44,817 nt of DNA from Flavobacteriales bacterium (lineage in GTDB: Bacteria; Bacteroidota; Bacteroidia; Flavobacteriales_F; PHOS-HE28): NCBI GenBank assembly GCA_013360395.1, contig JABWBQ010000023.1, forward strand, positions 1 through 44,817. The letters are read 5' to 3'. Positions 25,493 to 33,385 of the stretch are shown here, one piece after another (position 1 is the stretch's first letter; the number at the start of each line of letters is the position of its first letter). The notes under the pieces were generated by a model that was given only the letters and a program-made list of their open reading frames with translations, did not search any database and had not been told where the DNA came from. The position numbers and the translations under genes are program-made.

Positions 25493-25513
25493 GGATCTCC
25501 GGCGTGGGCGGGA

Positions 25514-25527
25514 TCCGCAGCTGCGGA
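25514..25527. promoter_or_regulatory. Perfect 14-base palindrome in the kup leader
   Basis: TCCGCAGCTGCGGA is its own reverse complement and lies between the putative -7 element (25539-25546) and the kup ATG at 25492. It could be an operator or a small RNA hairpin controlling kup. The rest of the 245-base gap to lolA shows nothing I recognise. Confidence 0.3.
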
Positions 25528-25737
25528 CGCCCGGTCGGCAATATTAGAGGCTGTCCGCGAGATGCCGCTCGCGCTGCGCGGGGACCTTCCGCGACCGTGC
25601 TTCGTACCGGAATGCCTGCCCGGGCCCCCGTCCAGGCCGCGCGATCGCACCCGGCCGGGTCACGGAGGTCCTTCGGATCGCCACCCCGGCATGCTTGGAC
25701 CGGCCTTGGGGGATACGTCCCCCGCCGACACCGCGCC

Positions 25738-26388
25738 TCAGCGCAGGTCGTTCACTTCCACGCCCGGATACTTGGCCTTGTCGAACACGAAAAGGGCGTC
25801 GGTGAGCTCCACGTTGGGCACGAATCGCTTCAGGGTGTAGGTGACCTCGTTGCCGTCCTTGTACAGCACCTGCACGCTGCGCGGCTCCAGCTTGGCCTTG
25901 TCCACCGCCAGCACCACCGTGTGGTAGGGCTTCTGCCCGGGGTCCAGGGGGAAGAGCTTCAGGGTCTGCACCACCACGCCTGCGGCATCGGGCGCCTCGC
26001 TGACGAACTGGCTCTTGAAGCCCTTCTCGTACATGTTGAACAGCTTGCTGGGGTCGAGCTCCTGGTCCATCTCGGCGGCAGCGTTCAACGACACCTCGTT
26101 GGCCTCCTTGTTGTACGTCCACAGCGTGGTGCCGTCGCAGATCACGGTGTTCCGGTCCAGCGCCAGGTTGAATTTCCGGCCTTTGACCTTCACGGTGCCC
26201 GCCTGTTTCACGTCAAGCTTGCCGGCCTTGTTCACCAGGCGGCTGGTGAAATCGGCCTCGAAGCTGGTGTAAGCCTTGTTCTTGGCCACCAGACGGTCCA
26301 GCACGGCCTTGCTGCGGGGGTCGTCCTGGGCTTGGGTGAGGGTGGCGGCCAGCAGGCCGGCGGCGAGCAGGGGGAGGAACGCTTTCAT
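25738..26388 (-). CDS. lolA: Outer-membrane lipoprotein carrier protein LolA family
   Basis: LolA carries lipoproteins across the periplasm. The 216-residue protein has a signal peptide (MKAFLPLLAAGLLAATLTQAQ) and the LolA core: AYTSFEADFTSRL, GTVKVKGRKFNLAL, VICDGTTLWTYNKEANEV, and a C-terminal stretch with LFVFDKAKYPGVEVNDLR. ATG 26388 is six bases after a perfect TACCTTTG. A sigma-54-like site lies slightly further upstream. It follows the SET gene on the same strand and may be transcribed independently. Confidence 0.92.
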   Translation of the reverse strand: MKAFLPLLAAGLLAATLTQAQDDPRSKAVLDRLVAKNKAYTSFEADFTSRLVNKAGKLDVKQAGTVKVKGRKFNLALDRNTVICDGTTLWTYNKEANEVSLNAAAEMDQELDPSKLFNMYEKGFKSQFVSEAPDAAGVVVQTLKLFPLDPGQKPYHTVVLAVDKAKLEPRSVQVLYKDGNEVTYTLKRFVPNVELTDALFVFDKAKYPGVEVNDLR

Positions 26389-26394
26389 GGGCGG

Positions 26395-26429
26395 CAAAGG
26401 TACGCCGCACCCCGGCAAGCGCCGTGCCA
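26395..26429 (-). promoter_or_regulatory. Overlapping promoter signals upstream of lolA: TAnnTTTG and a sigma-54-like site
   Basis: TACCTTTG (26402-26395) matches the Bacteroidota -7 consensus and ends six bases before the ATG. Just upstream, TGGCACG-N4-TTGC runs from 26429 to 26415, matching the sigma-54 -24/-12 consensus including GG-N10-GC. Which is used, or whether the second is chance in GC-rich DNA, cannot be decided by eye. Confidence 0.4.
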
Positions 26430-26440
26430 GAAGCCTGTCC

Positions 26441-26923
26441 TCAGCGCTTGGGTTTGAGCATGGTGCCCGTGCACCGGGGCGATCCACAACGGCAGGCCCA
26501 GATGCGCTTCAACGCGTTGGTGTGGCGCTCGTCCAGCACGATGCCGTAGTCGTACGTGAGCTCCTCGCCCGGCTTGATGGCACGCAGCGCCTCGATGATC
26601 ACCTTGTCCTTCCGCGGGTCGCCACCCTCGTCCTCGTGCACCAGCGCCTCGCAGTTCGGGGCACAGCTGTGGTTGAGCCACCGTGCCACGTTGCCGCGTA
26701 CGTTGGCATCGATGATCCAGTGGTCGTTGAGCGTGAACAGGAAGGTGTGCCCGCTGGCCACGTCGCCCCCATGCTGCTTGTCGGCCTCCGCATGGGTCAC
26801 CAGCCGTCCCTTGTACTGCACGATGAGCTCGCCCTTGCGGATGGGCGCGATGGCGAACACGCCGTTGCCGTGGATGGCGGAGCGGCGCCGTTGGATCTTG
26901 TCCTCTGCGTAGGGCTTGATCAT
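26441..26923 (-). CDS. SET-domain protein (putative lysine methyltransferase)
   Basis: The 160-residue protein is essentially a bare SET domain. It has GNGVFAIAPIRKGELIVQY, the cofactor/active-site knot RWLNHSCAPNCEA, GEELTYDYG with the catalytic Tyr, and a post-SET-like Cys pattern CRCGSPRCTG at the C-terminus. SET proteins methylate lysines; bacterial targets are mostly unknown. ATG 26923 gives a start right at the domain. It lies between two same-strand genes: a methyltransferase ends 47 bases upstream. Confidence 0.9.
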   Translation of the reverse strand: MIKPYAEDKIQRRRSAIHGNGVFAIAPIRKGELIVQYKGRLVTHAEADKQHGGDVASGHTFLFTLNDHWIIDANVRGNVARWLNHSCAPNCEALVHEDEGGDPRKDKVIIEALRAIKPGEELTYDYGIVLDERHTNALKRIWACRCGSPRCTGTMLKPKR

Positions 26924-26970
26924 GGGATGGGGGCGCAAAGAAAACGCTTCCGGCCGAAGCCGGTCGCAAC

Positions 26971-27774
26971 TCACCCTTCCCGCGAAGCCACCACACTGTA
27001 CACCATGGGCAGCTTGCCTTCCATGCCGCGGATGCGGTACAGTCCGTCGGCGCCGCGCACCGTGTTGGCAAAGCAGTCGTGCGGCGATCCGTCCAGCTCC
27101 TGGAAGCCGTCGATGCGCAGTCCCGCATGAAGCAGGGCCGTGATGGGGTCGGCGAGCGCATGGTTCCACGTGTGCGCGGGCAGATCGATGGGCGCGGCCG
27201 TGTCGGCGTAGGTGCCTTGTTCCACCTCTTCGATCCGCTCCCGGTTGAAGTAGGAGTAGGCCACCTCGGTGAATTCGTTGTTGAACATCCACACCGCCGG
27301 GTGGAACTCCACGAGCACCAACCGCCCGCCGGGCTTCAGCCAGCGCGCGATGTTCCGCGCCCAGGGGCTGAGGTCCGGCAGCCAGCCGAGCACGCCGTAA
27401 CTGGTGAAGATGATGTCGAAGCGGTCCTCGAAAGTGGGCTGCGGGTCGAGCACGTTCGCGAGCACGAATTCCGCGTGCAGCCCGGCGCGGCCGGCCAGCT
27501 TGCGCGCCTCGGCAATGGCCACGTCCGAGAGGTCGAGCCCCGTGGCTTGCGCGCCCAGGCGTGCCAGCGAGAGGGTGTCCTGCCCGAAATGGCATTGCAG
27601 GTGCAGCAGGGTCTTGCCGCGCACCTCGCCGAGCAGCTCCAGCTCATGCGCGCCCAGCGAGTTCGCGCCGCGGAGGAAGCCTTCCACGTCGTAGAACTTG
27701 GATCCGACGTGGTGAAGGGTGCGGGCGTTCCACAGCGCACGGTTCACCTCGAACGAGGCCGCATGGTTTTCCAT
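26971..27774 (-). CDS. Class I SAM-dependent methyltransferase
   Basis: The 267-residue protein begins NRALWNARTLHHVGSKFYD and has motif I LLHLQCHFGQDTLSLA, the acidic motif ATGLDLSDVAI, IIFTSYGVLGWLPDL and WLKPGGRLVLVEFHP. This arrangement (LQCHFGQDT) is a common Bacteroidota methyltransferase type; the substrate is not known, a small molecule being likely. Eighteen bases separate it from the gene upstream, suggesting one transcript with the membrane protein and perhaps the SET gene. Confidence 0.9.
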   Translation of the reverse strand: MENHAASFEVNRALWNARTLHHVGSKFYDVEGFLRGANSLGAHELELLGEVRGKTLLHLQCHFGQDTLSLARLGAQATGLDLSDVAIAEARKLAGRAGLHAEFVLANVLDPQPTFEDRFDIIFTSYGVLGWLPDLSPWARNIARWLKPGGRLVLVEFHPAVWMFNNEFTEVAYSYFNRERIEEVEQGTYADTAAPIDLPAHTWNHALADPITALLHAGLRIDGFQELDGSPHDCFANTVRGADGLYRIRGMEGKLPMVYSVVASREG

Positions 27775-27792
27775 GGTGTAAAGATGTGCCGA

Positions 27793-29241
27793 TCAGAAGT
27801 ACAGCATGCACACGCCGATGGCGGTGAGCACGCACACCAGGTCCACCAGCAGCATGATGCCCAGCGTGTAGCGCGTGTCCTTCACGTTCACCGCACCGAA
27901 GTAGAGGGCGATCACGTAGAAGGTGGTCTCCGCCGCGCCCTGCAGGATGGAGACGAGCTGCCCGGTGAAGGTGTCCGCGCCGTAGGTCTTCATGGCATCG
28001 AGCATGAAGCCGCGCGAGCCGCCGGAGCTGAAGGGGCGCATGAGGGCCACGGGGATGGCGTCGATCACCTCGCGGTTAACGCCCACGAAGGCCAGCGCGC
28101 GGGAGAGGCCGCCCATCACGATCTCCATCAGGCCGCTGTTGCGGAAGATGCTCAGCGCGGCCAGCATGGCCAGCATGTAGGGCAGCACGCGCAGGCCGGT
28201 GGTCCAGCCGTCCTTGCTGCCGTGGATGAAGGAGTCGAACATGTTGGTGCCCTTCTCCTTGAAGTAGCGCTCGTGCAGGAAGGCGTAGGCCACGATCAGC
28301 AGGATGATGCCCAGCAGCATGCCGTTCCCGAGGTTGTCGGTGAAGTGGATCTTGGCCGCGCCCGCCAGCCCGCTGATGTAGACCATCAAGCCGCCGATGA
28401 CGCCGCTCACGCCCAGCACGAACAGCAGTACCGGCCCGTTGAACAGGTTGATGCGCTGGCGCACGGCCACGAAGGCCAGCGCGGCCAGCGTGCCCACGAA
28501 GCTGGTGACGATCATGGGCACCATGATGTCCGACGGATTGGCCGCGCCCATGGCCGCCCGGTAGCCGATGATGGAGGTGGGCAACAGCGTGAGGCCCGCC
28601 GCGTGCAGGCACAGGAACATGATCTGGCTGTTGGTGGCCCGCTCCGGCACGGGGTTGTTCTCCTGCATGCTCTCCATGGCCTTCAGGCCGAAGGGTGTGG
28701 CGGCGTTGTCCAGGCCGAGGAAGTTGGCGGCGAAGTTCAACGTCATGTACCCGTAGGCCGGGTGGTCCTTCGGCAGGTCGGGGAATACGCGGCCGAAGAG
28801 CGGCGAAAGGAAGCGGGCCAGCTTCTCCATGGCGCGCGAGTCCACCAGCAGGTTCATCAGGCCGCAGAAGAAGGTGAGGTAGCCGATCAGCGGTAGCCAC
28901 AGGTCCATCACCGTGTTCTTGCAGGTGGGGAAGAGGCCGTCCGCCGGTACGGTGCCCAGCGTGCCCTGCACGGTGCCCTTGGCGGTGAGGGTGAACACGG
29001 TGTCGCCGTGCATCACCGCAGGGGCGTCGGCCTCCACGGACGGGGAGTCGCCTTTCCGAAGGTCGCCCAGCAGCGGGCTGCCGCGCAGCTCGGCGGTGTC
29101 GCGCTCGTACACCACCAGCGGCGTGCCCTGCTTGCCGTTCACCAGGAGGCCCAGGCTGTGCTGCCGCCCCATGGCCAGCATCAGCAGGGCATAGCCGATG
29201 CTGAGCAGCAGGATGAAGGTCCAGAAACGGCTCAGGGCCAT
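27793..29241 (-). CDS. Nucleoside-recognition (Gate) domain membrane protein, SpmA-SpmB-like fusion
   Basis: The 482-residue protein has about ten membrane helices and two nucleoside-recognition/Gate modules: LNFAANFLGLDNAATPFGL in the SpmA-like half, and RNSGLMEIVMGGLSRAL with PFSSGGSRGFMLDAM and GAAETTFYVIALYFGAV in the SpmB-like half. Such fusions are widespread outside spore formers and their substrate is unsettled. An extra soluble stretch after the first helix (residues about 25-105) carries Asp/Glu-rich sequence and may face the periplasm. ATG 29241 is chosen as the start of the first helix. Confidence 0.9.
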   Translation of the reverse strand: MALSRFWTFILLLSIGYALLMLAMGRQHSLGLLVNGKQGTPLVVYERDTAELRGSPLLGDLRKGDSPSVEADAPAVMHGDTVFTLTAKGTVQGTLGTVPADGLFPTCKNTVMDLWLPLIGYLTFFCGLMNLLVDSRAMEKLARFLSPLFGRVFPDLPKDHPAYGYMTLNFAANFLGLDNAATPFGLKAMESMQENNPVPERATNSQIMFLCLHAAGLTLLPTSIIGYRAAMGAANPSDIMVPMIVTSFVGTLAALAFVAVRQRINLFNGPVLLFVLGVSGVIGGLMVYISGLAGAAKIHFTDNLGNGMLLGIILLIVAYAFLHERYFKEKGTNMFDSFIHGSKDGWTTGLRVLPYMLAMLAALSIFRNSGLMEIVMGGLSRALAFVGVNREVIDAIPVALMRPFSSGGSRGFMLDAMKTYGADTFTGQLVSILQGAAETTFYVIALYFGAVNVKDTRYTLGIMLLVDLVCVLTAIGVCMLYF

Positions 29242-29335
29242 GGCCGCAAAGAAGGGCACGGCACCAGGCCCCGCCGCGCCTCCCGTGACCTCACCGTGAA
29301 CAGGTGCCTGTGGAAGGGCGGGGAGCACGGCTCCC

Positions 29336-29364
29336 TTGAGCGCGGTGGCGGGCCGTTAGTTTTG
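29336..29364 (+). promoter_or_regulatory. Bacteroidota-type promoter of the ompA-like gene
   Basis: TTG at 29336-29338 (-33 box) and TAGTTTTG at 29357-29364 (-7 box, perfect TAnnTTTG) are 18 bases apart. The ATG follows 18 bases downstream. This is the best-formed promoter in the window. Confidence 0.6.
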
Positions 29365-29382
29365 GCGCAACCATCCCGTTCC

Positions 29383-30285
29383 ATGAGACCTGCCCACCTC
29401 CTGACAGCCGCCCTGGGCGTGCTGCTGCTCGGCTCCGCCGGCTGCGTGTCCAAGAAGAAGTACACCGCCCTCACCTTGTCCAACGAGACGTTGAAGAACA
29501 AACTGGACGAGTGCAACCGCGGGCTTGACGGCTGCCGCAGCGAGAAGGCCGTGCTGGAGGCCCGGGTGGCCGAACTGCAGAACAAGAACGAGCACCTCAA
29601 GGACCAGGTGGCCCAGCTCAACAGCACCAACGCGGCCCTGCTCAACAACGTGGATCAGATGGCCACCCTCACCAAACAGGAGGCCGCCAACCTCGAGAGG
29701 TCGCTGGAGCAGATCCGCGAACAGGACCTGCGCATCCGCACGCTGCAGGATGCGCTCACCAAGAAGGACAGCGTGACGCTCGCCCTGGTGGTGAGCCTGA
29801 AAAGCTCGCTGGGCAACCTCAACGACACCGATGTGACCGTGAACGTGGAGAAGAGCGTGGTCTTCATCGAGCTCAGCGACAAGATGCTCTTCAAGAGCGG
29901 CAGCGCCGAGCTCTCGGCCCGCGCCCGGGAGGTGCTGGGCAAGGTGGCCACCGTGCTCAACGACAAGCCCGATCAGGAGGTGCTCGTGGAGGGTCATACG
30001 GACAATGTGCCCATCAGCCGCGACTGCATGAAGGACAACTGGGACCTGAGCGCGTCACGGGCCATCACCATCACGCGTGTGCTGCAGAACGACTACAAGG
30101 TGAACCCCGCACGCATCACCGCCGCCGGCCGCAGCGAGTACGTGCCGAAGGTCGGCAACGACACCGCGGAGGGGCGGAGCACCAACCGGCGCATCCGCAT
30201 CGTGATCCTGCCCAGGATGGACCAGTTCTTCGGTATGATCGAGGACGGCCTGAAACAAGCCGCCAAGCAGGAGGGCGGGCAGTGA
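29383..30285 (+). CDS. OmpA-family lipoprotein with coiled coil
   Basis: The 300-residue protein has a lipobox (LLLGSAGC), a coiled-coil region of about 100 residues (LSNETLKNKLDEC ... LEARVAELQNKNEHL ... NLERSLEQIREQD) and a C-terminal OmpA peptidoglycan-binding domain. The domain shows LFKSGSAELSARAREVLGKV, VLVEGHTDNVPI, SASRAITITRVL and NRRIRIVILP. It probably tethers the outer membrane to peptidoglycan. Start ATG 29383 follows the promoter at 29336-29364. A strong hairpin lies after the stop. Confidence 0.93.
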   Translation: MRPAHLLTAALGVLLLGSAGCVSKKKYTALTLSNETLKNKLDECNRGLDGCRSEKAVLEARVAELQNKNEHLKDQVAQLNSTNAALLNNVDQMATLTKQEAANLERSLEQIREQDLRIRTLQDALTKKDSVTLALVVSLKSSLGNLNDTDVTVNVEKSVVFIELSDKMLFKSGSAELSARAREVLGKVATVLNDKPDQEVLVEGHTDNVPISRDCMKDNWDLSASRAITITRVLQNDYKVNPARITAAGRSEYVPKVGNDTAEGRSTNRRIRIVILPRMDQFFGMIEDGLKQAAKQEGGQ

Positions 30286-30306
30286 ACGGGAACCTGGAGG
30301 GTCAAA

Positions 30307-30337
30307 CAGCAGGGCCGCGCCACGCGCGGCCCTGCTG
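30307..30337. terminator. Bidirectional hairpin terminator between convergent genes
   Basis: CAGCAGGGCCGCG (30307-30319) pairs perfectly with CGCGGCCCTGCTG (30325-30337) around CCACG. It lies 22 bases after the ompA-like stop and 33 bases before the end of the opposing gene. There is no U-tract, so it works as a strong hairpin rather than a classic intrinsic terminator. Confidence 0.7.
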
Positions 30338-30370
30338 CGTTCCGGAGCCGGAGGTTCCCGGCCGCTGCGT

Positions 30371-31123
30371 TCAGTGGATCAGTGCGAAGCGTCGGCCGGA
30401 GGTCCGTCCGTCGGGACCGGGCATCGCCAGCACGTAGCTGCCTGCGGGCACACCGTCGAGGTTGATGGTGGCGTGCCCGGCGACCACTTGTTGCGCGATG
30501 ATCCGTCCGCTCACGTCGAGCACCCGCACGGTCGCCTGACCCGACCCCGGCAGCTGGATCGACAACTGCTGGCCGTTCGCCGCGGAAGGCCACCGGACCC
30601 ATGCGTCGGTGGACCCGGAAGAGGCCAGACCGGTGGCCATCTGCACGCTGCAGTTGTCGTCGATCACCGGGATCAGACCTTCGGGGCAGAACATCAGGTT
30701 CGACATCCAGAAGGCGCTGGGTACGCACGGATGGGCTTCACCCGCGGTGGTGGGAATGCCCATGGCCCGGAACTCGATGACCGCGGTGTTGGTGCCCGGT
30801 GCCAGGAGAACGCTGCGCTCCACGGCCGTGTCGATCACCAGGCCGGAGCCTAGCACACCGTTGGTAAGGCCCGGCAGGATGCTCAAGCTGCCCGTCGGTG
30901 GATCGATGGCCGTCACGATCGCCTTGTAGGCCACGCCCGAGACCGGGCTGGGCGCCAAGGTGAACAGGTAGTCCGGGTTCGGGGTGCAACCGCCATAGAA
31001 CGTCTGGCTGTAGATCAGCATGTCCACCGGATCGCCGACGACCCAGTTCTGGGCGTCCACGATCGTGCTTGGAACAAGGAACAGCATGAGGGCGGTCTTC
31101 TTCAGGGTCGAGGTGGCTCGCAT
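30371..31123 (-). CDS. Secreted protein with T9SS type A sorting domain
   Basis: The 250-residue protein has a signal peptide (LMLFLVPSTIVDAQ). The middle part (about 25-175) is of unknown fold, with paired cysteines (GGCTPNPD, HPCVPSAF, MFCPEGL, DDNCSVQ) that likely form disulfides. The C-terminus resembles a type A sorting domain (VRVLDVSGRIIAQQVVAGHA ... GSYVLAMPG ... RRFALIH). No enzymatic motif is seen. Export through T9SS is inferred from the tail. A near-consensus -7 element TACCTTCG (31150-31143) precedes it. Confidence 0.75.
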   Translation of the reverse strand: MRATSTLKKTALMLFLVPSTIVDAQNWVVGDPVDMLIYSQTFYGGCTPNPDYLFTLAPSPVSGVAYKAIVTAIDPPTGSLSILPGLTNGVLGSGLVIDTAVERSVLLAPGTNTAVIEFRAMGIPTTAGEAHPCVPSAFWMSNLMFCPEGLIPVIDDNCSVQMATGLASSGSTDAWVRWPSAANGQQLSIQLPGSGQATVRVLDVSGRIIAQQVVAGHATINLDGVPAGSYVLAMPGPDGRTSGRRFALIH

Positions 31124-31429
31124 GGTAGGTCGATTTGGTTGTCGAAGGTACTGAAGCGGTGATCGAGCTCCGGTCGGCCCACAGGGTCATCGCCTCTTCT
31201 GTTCATGAAGTTCAACCACGGAGCCACAGCGAGCACAGAGAAACAAGTGAAAGCACCATCCAGGTTGCCGAAAGCCGCGCAGCACGCAGGCGACCTTCGA
31301 CCGCCAAGGAACGCGGCCGCGGATCCGACCCCGGAGGAACCGGCGTTCATGGCCGTGCCTCGGTCCTTGGTCGAAACCCTGTCACCTGCAAGGGTCCGCC
31401 CCGTATCGCCGCCAACAAGACATGCCACC
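31124..31429. other. Divergent intergenic region with a degenerate dispersed-repeat-like segment
   Basis: No gene is seen. TACCTTCG (31150-31143, minus strand) likely serves the gene on the left. Around 31212-31243 the plus strand reads CAACCACGGAGCCACAGC followed by GAGCACAGAGAAAC. This resembles the accacagagacacagag-type short repeat seen scattered in many environmental genomes. That link is from general recollection. Confidence 0.3.
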
Positions 31430-31933
31430 ATGCCCCGTACTGCTCACCTCCTCGCCGCGCTTGCGGCCTGCCTTGTTCCCTATGCGGCCACCCAGGCCGA
31501 TCCACCCCCGGCCCCGCTCGCGAGCGGAACAGTAGAGCTGATCGGCTGGCTCCACGTGGAGGCCCTCAGCTTCGACCAGGCCACGGTGGAGGTGCGGGTG
31601 GGCGGTTCTGTACACACCGCCACCGTGTCGCGCACCGGTCGGTTCGACGTGCTGCTCCCCGCCGATGCCGAGGTGCTGATGCGTTTCGAGCATCCCGGCC
31701 ACCTGAGCAAGGAGGTGGTGGTGGACACCCACCATGCCCACCTCGGGCCCGGGGGCAAGGGCCATCGGCAGTTGCGCATGGGTGTGGTGCTCGAACTGGA
31801 GAAGCGCATGGGCGGCCTGGCTTATGCCGGCCCCGTGGGGCGGCTCACCTTCGATGCTCAGGGCGGCTGCCTGGCCGTGGAGCACGACCGCCGCATGGCC
31901 CCCGCCCGCCGCAACAAGGCCATCGTGTTCTGA
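31430..31933 (+). CDS. Secreted hypothetical protein
   Basis: The 167-residue product has a signal peptide (AHLLAALAACLVPYAATQA). It continues with beta-strand-rich sequence (GTVELIGWLHVEAL, TVEVRVGGSVHTATVSRTGRF, VLLPADAEVLMRFEHPGHLSKEVVVDTHHA) resembling a carboxypeptidase-regulatory-like Ig fold. A basic tail (LAVEHDRRMAPARRNKAIVF) ends the protein. No catalytic motif is visible. ATG 31430 begins directly at the signal peptide. A well-formed terminator follows. Confidence 0.65.
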   Translation: MPRTAHLLAALAACLVPYAATQADPPPAPLASGTVELIGWLHVEALSFDQATVEVRVGGSVHTATVSRTGRFDVLLPADAEVLMRFEHPGHLSKEVVVDTHHAHLGPGGKGHRQLRMGVVLELEKRMGGLAYAGPVGRLTFDAQGGCLAVEHDRRMAPARRNKAIVF

Positions 31934-31950
31934 GCGTTCCGCTCCTCCGG

Positions 31951-31987
31951 AGGAAGGCTCCCGTCCGATGCGGGGGCCTTCCTTCTT
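31951..31987 (+). terminator. Intrinsic terminator after the secreted hypothetical gene
   Basis: A 13-base-pair stem forms between 31951-31963 (AGGAAGGCTCCCG) and 31971-31983 (CGGGGGCCTTCCT) with one G-U pair and a 7-base loop. TCTT follows. It is 17 bases after the stop codon. Confidence 0.75.
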
Positions 31988-32129
31988 GGTGACCCGGATC
32001 AGCGGGCCCGAGCAGCAACGCCTTTGGTGAAGGCGATAGCTGCATGGGAGCGCGGCATCTTCGTGCTCTTCGATCCGCACATCACCTGGCCAACGGACGT
32101 CGATGGCCCTGTTCGATCACGGCCGGGCG

Positions 32130-33234
32130 GTCGGGCCGAAGCCTCCGGCCGGCGATGCTTCAAGGCCGCTCACGACACAGGGCCCGTCACACCCGCTGAC
32201 GCGAGCGGCAACGGTGCGGGATGTAGTGTTGCGGCCGGAGGCCGCGAAGGATCTTGCACATACACCCGGGATCCGTGGCAGGCACTCGGCCCCCGCATGC
32301 CCAGCCCCGCACAGGCCAAGCCAAGCGCCAACACCGCATTGTTCGGTGATCAAAGCCGAACGTCAAGAACGAGATGTTCTCGCTCGGCTCCGCCCGTGGG
32401 AGGGCTGCGTTGTGCGTGCCGAGTGAGGTCGGGCCAAGGGCCTCCGGCCCGATGCTTCAAGGCCGCTCACGACACACGGCCCGTCACACCCGCTGACGCG
32501 AGCGGCAACGGCGCGGGATGCCGTGTTGCGGCCGGAGGCCGCGAAGGGTCTTGCGCATTCACCCGGGATCCGTGGCAGGCACTCGGCCCCCGCATGCCCA
32601 GCCCCGCACAGGCCAAGCCAAGCGTCAACACCGCATTGTTCGGTGATCAAGGCCGAACGTCAAGAACGAGATGTTCTCGCTCGGCTCCGCCTGCGGGAGG
32701 GCTGCGTTGTGTGTGCCGAGTGAGGTCGGGCCGAGGGCCTCCGGCCCGCCGATGATTCAAGGCCGCTCAAGACACACGGCCCGTCACACCCGCTGACGCG
32801 AGCGGCAACGGCGCGGGATGTCGTGTTGCGGCCGGAGGCCGCGAAGGATCTTGCACATACACCCGGGATCCGTGGCAGGCACTCGACCCCCGCATGCCCG
32901 GCCCCGCACAGGCCAAGCCAAGCGCCAACCCCGCATTGTTCGAAGATCAAAGCCGAACGTCAAGAACGAGATGTTCTCGCTCGGCTCCGCCTGCGGGAGG
33001 GCTGCGTTGTGTGTGCCGAGTGAGGTCGGGCCAAGGGCCTCCGGCCCGCCGATGCTTCAAGCCCGCTCAAGACACACGGCCCGTCACACCCGCTGACGCG
33101 AGCGGCAACGGCGCGGGATGCCGTGTTGCGGCCGGAGGCCGCGAAGGGTCTTGCACCTACACCCGGGATCCGTGGCAGGCACTCGGCCCCCGCATGCCAA
33201 GCTCCGCACAGGCCAAGCCAAACGCCAACTCCGC
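32130..33234. repeat. Tandem array of about 300-bp GC-rich units, roughly 3.6 copies
   Basis: Unit starts (GGCCGCTCAC and variants) lie at 32164, 32461, 32761 and 33061, so the period is 297, 300 and 300 bases. The last unit stops near 33234. Units 1 and 3 share GAAGGATCTTGCACATACAC, while 2 and 4 share CCGTGTTG and GAAGGGTC, an alternating pattern. Each full unit holds several inverted repeats. In unit 2 these are CGCT/AGCG (32491-32504), GCGGCC/GGCCGC (32528-32542), CGAGA/TCTCG (32667-32679) inside GCCGA/TCGGC (32652-32685), and GGGCC/GGCCC (32735-32747). Both strands stay partly open because the period is a multiple of three, but no frame looks like a protein. No gene is seen from 31988 to 33385. 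Confidence 0.85.
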
Positions 33235-33385
33235 GGGGTGGGTCGCACCCGAGCGTGAACGGGGGGCGATGCACGGGGGGCGGAGCACGATCGAAGCAGG
33301 AACGACGACTTTTCACACCTTCAGCCGACCCATGACCTGACCCCGCTCATGGCTTCCGGTCGATCCAGGATCGCACCTTCACGCC

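Noticed and set aside
32130-33234. CRISPR array
   Set aside because: Units are about 300 bases with continuous similarity and no unique spacers, and no cas gene is present.
32024-33340. Repeat-derived open frames on both strands of the tandem array
   Set aside because: They persist because the 300-base period is divisible by three. All frames look equally unconvincing, with no signal peptide, domain or start signal.
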